Below, one piece after another: positions 13,883-18,758 of a stretch of DNA of 18,758 nucleotides. The DNA lies in the NCBI GenBank assembly GCA_946614405.1, contig CAMOGZ010000005.1, forward strand, positions 1-18,758, read 5' to 3'. The stretch's first letter is position 1, and each line of letters starts with the position of its first letter. Source of the stretch: an uncultured Eubacterium sp. (GTDB lineage: Bacteria; Bacillota; Clostridia; Peptostreptococcales; Anaerovoracaceae). The notes beneath the pieces were generated by a model. The model worked only from the letters and a program-made list of their open reading frames with translations, did no database searches and was not told where the DNA came from. Position numbers and translations under genes: made by a program.

Positions 13883-16800
13883 TCTTCAAAACCTTCCTTC
13901 GCATTCAGTGTGCTTTCATCTCCCAGATCCACCGCTTTCATGTCCTTCTTGCGGTAGAAGATATCATAGAGTACCGGCACGATAAACAGGGTCATCAGTG
14001 TGGCATAGGCCAGTCCGCCGATGGTGACGATGGCCATGCCCCGTCCCATCTCAGCGCCCTGTCCCTGGCTCACGGCCATAACGCACATGGCCAGGATGGT
14101 GGTGAGGGCCGTCATCAGGATCGGCCGCATTCTGGATTTTCCGGTCTCGATCAGGGCCGCTCTCTTCTCCATGCCGTCCCGTCTCAACTGATTGGCGTAG
14201 TCGATGAAGACGATTCCGTTGTTGACCACTACGCCGGACAGGATCAGGAATCCCATCATGGCGATCATGGACAGTTCCTCGCCTGTGGCCATCAGCGCCA
14301 GAAAGCCGCCGGTAAAGGCCAGCGGTATGGTGAACATGACGATGAAGGGGGACAGGAAGTTGGAGAACTGTGCCACCATGATCAGATAGATCAGGATCGC
14401 CGCCACCAGCATCATCAGGAGCATGTCATGGACCATCTTGTTGACGGACTCTGTTTCTCCTGTGATCTCTACCTTGTATCCCTTCGGCGTGTCATACTTC
14501 GCCAGCATCTTTTCCAGCTTTCGGCTCTGCAGTGTCGTATTGTATCCGTCCTTGACCGTCGCGGTGACGGACATGACCTTGGATCCGTTGTCGTGGGCGA
14601 TGGATGCCACACTGTCACGGATATGATAATCTGCGAAATCTCCCAGCTTGTATTCCTTGGTCTCCTGGGTCCCGTCGGCATTGGTGACAGTGGACTCGAT
14701 CTTGAACTTCAGCAGGTTCTTCTTGGTCAGAGGCTCTCTGCTGTCCTTCAGATTTACGTTGAGAGTGCCGTCCTCCACATCGATCTGTGTGGCGTTCTTC
14801 TCATCGGTGAGTTTGGTCTGCAGGGCCTGATAGATCTGGGCCACCGTCAGGCCCTTCCTCATGGCCTTGGTCTTGTCGATGTCCAGTACGATCTCCTGGT
14901 CTGCCGCTTCCTGTCCGTTGGAGATCTCTTCGAATCCCTTGACGTCTTCCACCATCTTCATGATGTCTTTGCTGATGTCCAGCAGCTTGTCATCGTCATC
15001 GCCGTAGATGTCCACCTGCAGGCCGGAGCCAAGCAGCTCGGAGGTATCCATGTTGGAATCCGCTACGGTATAGTCCTTCAGGTTGGCTTTCTCCAGGATC
15101 TTCTCCACCTTCTTCGCCACCTGTTTATTCTTGTTAGCATAGTCCTCTTCCAGAAGGATCATGGCCGTGTAGTTTTTGTTGGCGCCGCCGGCGCTGAAGC
15201 CCAGAGTCGTGGACTGGATGGCTCCCACGGTATCCACGCCTTTGATCTTGCTGACCTGCTGGGAGATGTCATCCATGAGGGCATAGTCTTCCTTCTGGCT
15301 GGTCTCGTCGCTGGCCTGCATCTGCATGGACATCTGGGTGCTTCCCATCTCCGGGATGATGATGATCCCGGTGCTCACCACCTTGGCCGCGCAGACGCCC
15401 AGAAGGGCGACGGCCAGAAGGATGGGCACGAACTTCCGGCGCAGGCAGAAGTCCAGGGCTTTCTCATAGCGCACCTGCAGCCACTCGATCCAGGGATCCC
15501 GCTTGGGCTCTGTATTCCGCAGTACCGTAGCGGAAAAGGCCGGGACCACCGTCAGCGCCACTGCCAGGGAGGCCAGAAGGCTGAAGGTGATGGTGAGGCA
15601 CATGTCCTGCATCAGCTGCCGGGTGAGTCCGTCCGTGAACAAAACCGGGACGAACACGCAGATGGTGGTCAGGGTGGATGCCGCGATGGCTCCCGCCACC
15701 TGATTGGCTCCCATGACCGCCGCACGGGCCGCCGAGATCCCCCTGGCCCGCAATCGATATATGTTCTCCATCACCACGATGGAGTTGTCCACAAGCATAC
15801 CGATACCCAGAGCCAGTCCCGACAGGGAGATGATGTTCAGGGAAATCTTTCCGAAGTACATCAGCAGCAGTGCGAAGAGCACGCTGAGGGGGATGGACAG
15901 GGCCACGATGGAGGTGGGCCGCAGGTTCCGCAGGAACAAAAGCAGAACCAGGATCGCCAGGATCGCTCCGGTGATCAGGTTGGAGAATACGGACTTGATG
16001 ATGATGTCGATGTAATCTCCCTGGTCCATCAGGCTGATGAAGTGGAGACCTTCATTCTCCTCTTCCAGCCGCTGCAGGGCCTCCTTCAGGGTGTCGGACA
16101 CCTCTGAGGTCCCCGCCAGACTGGATTTATATATGGCAAGCACGGCGGCGTCATTGCCGTTGACCCGCGCATAGGTTTCATTCTCATTATTGACCAGCTT
16201 CACGTCCGCCACGTCCAGGACGCTGATGTCACCGACGCCGTCGATGTGAGCCAGGACCATATCCTCGATCTCTTCCTGGCTGGCGGTCTCTTCTCCCACC
16301 TTCAGCAGGTACTGCTTCTTCCCGCTCTTGATGTATCCTGCGGGCATGGAGAAATTCTCAGCGGTGATGATCCCCGCCAGGGTATCCAGGGAAAGAAGCT
16401 GATTGGCATTGGCATTCTTCAAAGCCTCTTCACGGCTCTTCTCATAGGATTCATATCCGCTGTCCAGCTCTGCCTGGCTGGACTCCAGTGAAGACTGGGC
16501 CTGGGCCAGCTGAGCCGCACCGGATCCGAAGGCTGCGGATGCAGTGATCTTGCCCGCTTCCACCTTCTCGTAATTCTTGGTGGCCTTGGAGACCTGCTTG
16601 TTGACGGTGTCGGATGCCGCCTTGGCCACCGCCGCCTGGGTCTTCACCCGCTCCAGTTCCTTGGTGACTTCCTCCAGCTGGGGCTTCACCATCTCCGCCA
16701 TGGGGCCGGTGATCTGCTCATAGGCAGACTTCTGGGCCTCCAGTGCCTTCTGATAGGCCAGCAGGCTCTGATACTGGGAATCATAGGCCGCCTGGTTGGC

Positions 16801-17562
16801 CATGGCCTGATTCATCAGTTTGGAATACTTGGCCAGCTCGCCGGTCTGTTTCTTCTGCTCTTTGGCAAGCTTCTTCTGCTGCTTCTTGATCTGGGACTTG
16901 GCCTTATTCAGCTGGGCCTGGGCGGAATCCAGCTCCTCTCTGGCCTCAGAGAGCTTGCTGTCCGCCACGGCATAGATCCGTTCATTGATGTCGTTGATCT
17001 TGGTCTTATTGAGTTTGACCTGGATGGAGTCCTCGATGAGCCCGGCGCTCTGGATGCTGGCAACACCCTCCTGGCGCTTCAGCTCCGGAATGACGTTATC
17101 ATTGATGAACTTGGTCAGTTCATTGCCTTTTTTCCCATCCACATCCACGCTGACATAGGCTACCGGCAGCATGTCCATGGAGATCTCCATCACCACGGGC
17201 TTGCTCACCGAGTCCGGAAACTCCATCTGGTTCACCGCCGAGGTGACCTTCACCATGGCGCTGTCCATATCCGTATCGTCCTCAAACTCCAGGAACACCT
17301 GACTGACGTTCTCTGCGGAGTTACTGTTTACATTCTTGATTCCGTTGATAGTCCCCACGCCATTCTCGATGAGGTCCGTGACTTCTGTCTCCACCTTCTG
17401 GGGGGATGCACCGGGGTAGGTGGTCATCACCATCATGTATGGCAGGTTCATCTTCGGCAGGAAGTCCGTGGTCATCCGGGACAGTCCCACCACGCCAAGA
17501 ACCACCAGTACCAGAACCGATACCAGAATCATATAGGGTCTCTTTACACTGAATTTCGACAT
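13879..17562 (-). CDS. RND-family efflux transporter with coiled-coil insertion
   Basis: 1227-aa member of the AcrB/SwrC (HAE1-like) RND superfamily, longer than the usual 1020-1070 residues. It begins with the typical MSKFSVKRPYMILV first helix and has DFLPKMNLPYM (33-43), where AcrB has FPxxxxP. Two pore halves each hold a large extracytoplasmic loop and a helix bundle (about 518-680 and 1045-1200). The relay helix reads GLALGIGMLVDNSIVVMENI, giving D592-N593 where AcrB has D407-D408. The helix equivalent to AcrB TM10 reads SGVVVNNGIVFIDYAN, with N1114 where AcrB has K940. A stretch rich in A, K, E, Q (about 195-385) interrupts the first loop just before the NFSMPAGYI segment and is predicted to form a long helical hairpin. 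No membrane-fusion or outer-membrane gene lies nearby. The RBS at 17562 is weak. Substrates are unknown; drugs, lipopeptides or lipids are possible. Confidence 0.93.
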   Translation of the reverse strand: MSKFSVKRPYMILVSVLVLVVLGVVGLSRMTTDFLPKMNLPYMMVMTTYPGASPQKVETEVTDLIENGVGTINGIKNVNSNSAENVSQVFLEFEDDTDMDSAMVKVTSAVNQMEFPDSVSKPVVMEISMDMLPVAYVSVDVDGKKGNELTKFINDNVIPELKRQEGVASIQSAGLIEDSIQVKLNKTKINDINERIYAVADSKLSEAREELDSAQAQLNKAKSQIKKQQKKLAKEQKKQTGELAKYSKLMNQAMANQAAYDSQYQSLLAYQKALEAQKSAYEQITGPMAEMVKPQLEEVTKELERVKTQAAVAKAASDTVNKQVSKATKNYEKVEAGKITASAAFGSGAAQLAQAQSSLESSQAELDSGYESYEKSREEALKNANANQLLSLDTLAGIITAENFSMPAGYIKSGKKQYLLKVGEETASQEEIEDMVLAHIDGVGDISVLDVADVKLVNNENETYARVNGNDAAVLAIYKSSLAGTSEVSDTLKEALQRLEEENEGLHFISLMDQGDYIDIIIKSVFSNLITGAILAILVLLLFLRNLRPTSIVALSIPLSVLFALLLMYFGKISLNIISLSGLALGIGMLVDNSIVVMENIYRLRARGISAARAAVMGANQVAGAIAASTLTTICVFVPVLFTDGLTRQLMQDMCLTITFSLLASLAVALTVVPAFSATVLRNTEPKRDPWIEWLQVRYEKALDFCLRRKFVPILLAVALLGVCAAKVVSTGIIIIPEMGSTQMSMQMQASDETSQKEDYALMDDISQQVSKIKGVDTVGAIQSTTLGFSAGGANKNYTAMILLEEDYANKNKQVAKKVEKILEKANLKDYTVADSNMDTSELLGSGLQVDIYGDDDDKLLDISKDIMKMVEDVKGFEEISNGQEAADQEIVLDIDKTKAMRKGLTVAQIYQALQTKLTDEKNATQIDVEDGTLNVNLKDSREPLTKKNLLKFKIESTVTNADGTQETKEYKLGDFADYHIRDSVASIAHDNGSKVMSVTATVKDGYNTTLQSRKLEKMLAKYDTPKGYKVEITGETESVNKMVHDMLLMMLVAAILIYLIMVAQFSNFLSPFIVMFTIPLAFTGGFLALMATGEELSMIAMMGFLILSGVVVNNGIVFIDYANQLRRDGMEKRAALIETGKSRMRPILMTALTTILAMCVMAVSQGQGAEMGRGMAIVTIGGLAYATLMTLFIVPVLYDIFYRKKDMKAVDLGDESTLNAKEGFEE

Positions 17563-17613
17563 ACACTTTCAGCAGGAAGCGGCCTGCCACATCCTGTTTC
17601 CTTTCCTCATTTC

Positions 17614-17623
17614 GCCATATGGC
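17614..17623. repeat. 10-bp palindrome at the start of the RND operon leader
   Basis: GCCATATGGC is a perfect 10-bp palindrome placed just downstream of the proposed -10 box, close to the expected transcription start. It may be an operator. It is short, so chance is possible. Confidence 0.35.
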
Positions 17624-17631
17624 ACTGTAAC

Positions 17632-17660
17632 AATATAGTATATCACGGAAATGTATTGAA
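17632..17660 (-). promoter_or_regulatory. Probable promoter of the RND-niaR-pgeF operon
   Basis: Minus strand: TTCAAT (17660-17655), 17 bases, TATATT (17637-17632). Both boxes are weaker than consensus. A TATACT box eight bases upstream is an alternative -10 with no suitable -35. It lies in the 111-base gap after galM, which has no visible terminator, so read-through from galM is also possible. Confidence 0.45.
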
Positions 17661-17673
17661 CATGTGAAAAGGT

Positions 17674-18696
17674 CTACATTGTGTCAAAAATATACCGGGT
17701 CTCGGAGTGGAATTTCTCTCCTTCCCGCAGTATGGTCCCGGAATCCTCTTCCACGTTGATGGAATTGGGCATGAACTGAGCCTCCAGGGCGATGCCGTCC
17801 CGGTTTTCATAGGGCAGGCCGTGGCGCCCCGGGCAGCCTCCCGCCAGGAAGTTTCCGCTGTAGACCTGTATGGTGGGCATATCCGTTACGATGGAGACCC
17901 TGCGGCCGGTTTCCGGCTCCCTCAGGATGGCCTGAGGGCCCTCGCTGTGGCCTTTGTTCAGGAAATAAGCATGGTCGTAGCCGTTTCCCCGAAGGATCTG
18001 GGGATGGGGCGCGTCGATTCCCTCTCCGATCCGCCGGAATTCCCGGAAGTCAAAGGGTGTCCCTGCCACCTCCATGAACTCTCCGTCCGGAACGCCGTCC
18101 TCCCCGATGCAGGCGATGCGGTCCGCATCCACCCAGAGCTCGTGGTCATAGATTTTGGCCAGTCCCCCGGTGAGGTTGAAGTAGGGGTGGCTGGTGACAT
18201 TCAGAAGAGTGTCCTGGTCGCTCTCTCCATCGAAGATGATCCGCAGGGCATTCCCCTCCAGAAGATAGGTCACGGTGAGGTCCAGGTTCCCGGGGTAGCC
18301 CTCTTCCCCGTCCGGGGAGTGATAGGCAAACCGCAGTCCCCCCGGCACAAAGTCATGACGGAAGTATTTCTGGTCGAACCCCTCTGATCCCCCGTGAAGA
18401 TGGTGCCTTCCTTCATTGGCAGTGAGGCTGTACTCCTTGCCGTTCAATACGAATCGCCCATTTGCGATGCGATTGGCCACCCGTCCCACCACGGCGCCCA
18501 TCATGCTGGTCTCGCTGTGGCAGTCCTCCACATTGGCATAGCTTAACAGGATGTCCGCCATCCTGCCCTCCCTGTCCCGGGTGGACAGGGACAGGATCCG
18601 GCATCCCAGATTCGTCACCGTCATGGCTACGGATTCATTTGACAGGGTGAAGTACGCAAGCCGTCCTTCCTCATATAAAAGATCGCTGATCACCAT
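17674..18696 (-). CDS. galM: Aldose 1-epimerase (galactose mutarotase)
   Basis: 340-aa cytoplasmic enzyme that interconverts alpha and beta anomers of aldoses such as galactose and glucose, feeding the Leloir pathway. Seen: GRVANRIANGRF (71-82) with the substrate-binding arginine R76, HHLHGG (98-103), SHPYFNL (169-175) with the catalytic acid H170, NGYDHAYF (238-245) with the sugar-binding D241, and ALEAQFMPN (303-311) with the catalytic base E305. The length is normal for bacterial GalM and all active-site residues are present. The ATG at 18696 has GGAGG seven bases upstream. No other galactose gene (galK, galT, galE) is in the window. It has its own extended -10 promoter at the window edge and may also be read through into the RND operon. 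Confidence 0.95.
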   Translation of the reverse strand: MVISDLLYEEGRLAYFTLSNESVAMTVTNLGCRILSLSTRDREGRMADILLSYANVEDCHSETSMMGAVVGRVANRIANGRFVLNGKEYSLTANEGRHHLHGGSEGFDQKYFRHDFVPGGLRFAYHSPDGEEGYPGNLDLTVTYLLEGNALRIIFDGESDQDTLLNVTSHPYFNLTGGLAKIYDHELWVDADRIACIGEDGVPDGEFMEVAGTPFDFREFRRIGEGIDAPHPQILRGNGYDHAYFLNKGHSEGPQAILREPETGRRVSIVTDMPTIQVYSGNFLAGGCPGRHGLPYENRDGIALEAQFMPNSINVEEDSGTILREGEKFHSETRYIFDTM

Positions 18697-18722
18697 CTCT
18701 CTTCCTCCTTTTTCTTCTCTAT

Positions 18723-18731
18723 ACTATACCA
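18723..18731 (-). promoter_or_regulatory. Extended -10 promoter of galM
   Basis: Minus strand TGGTATAGT (18731-18723) is an extended -10 element. No good -35 hexamer is found 17 bases upstream, which fits an extended -10 or an activated promoter. The leader is about 20 bases. Confidence 0.55.
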
Positions 18732-18742
18732 CACTCCGGGGC

Positions 18743-18757
18743 TTTCATGCCATGAAA
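18743..18757. repeat. 15-bp palindrome upstream of galM promoter
   Basis: TTTCATG-C-CATGAAA is a perfect inverted repeat with 7-bp arms and a one-base centre, located where the -35 region of galM would be. It resembles an operator for a sugar-responsive repressor or activator. It lies at the window edge, so further copies cannot be checked. Confidence 0.45.
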
Positions 18758-18758
18758 A

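Noticed and set aside
17672..17685. Possible NiaR operator (GACACAATGTAGAC on the minus strand)
   Set aside because: Only a short, imperfect symmetry, overlapping the galM stop codon. I could not match it with confidence to a NiaR consensus.

Overview
The window looks like a chromosomal segment from a Gram-positive, probably clostridial (Lachnospiraceae-like) anaerobe. Reasons: typical Firmicute GGAGG ribosome-binding sites and sigma-A promoters, a NiaR-type 3H regulator, a lipoprotein-anchored binding protein, an RND pump with no adaptor or outer-membrane partner beside it, and moderately high GC. The family assignment is inference. Every gene that can be supported lies on the minus strand, so transcription runs from high to low coordinates. 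The long plus-strand open frames are mirror images of real genes. No mobile element, CRISPR array, rRNA or tRNA was seen.

Layout in transcription order. (1) galM (18696-17674), an aldose 1-epimerase with an extended -10 promoter and a palindrome at the window edge. (2) A tightly packed operon (17562-12494): a 1227-aa RND transporter with a coiled-coil insert, an ATGA overlap into a NiaR-like repressor, then a PgeF/LACC1-family enzyme. (3) A 1176-aa protein made of two complete acyl-adenylating (AMP-binding) enzymes in tandem, with its own promoter overlapping the pgeF stop codon. (4) greA and lysS (8811-6351), driven by a perfect-consensus sigma-A promoter. LysRS carries a C-terminal MetRS-type tRNA-binding domain. 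A terminator follows, then a ProX/YbaK-family misacyl-tRNA deacylase gene with its own terminator.

(5) A strong promoter, a cobalamin (B12) riboswitch (5527-5360) and a terminator precede a five-gene peptide/nickel-type ABC importer: binding protein, two permeases and two ATPases (5258-341). Subunit lengths resemble NikABCDE more than OppABCDF, and riboswitch control suggests uptake of cobalt, a corrinoid or a related ligand. A second terminator-like hairpin between the binding protein and the first permease probably makes binding-protein mRNA more abundant than the rest. (6) The 5' part of a macro-domain gene (269 to the window edge) with its own promoter.

The points most worth a second look are the B12-riboswitch-controlled Nik/Opp-type importer, the tandem adenylating fusion, the coiled-coil RND pump translationally coupled to NiaR, and the LysRS-tRBD fusion.
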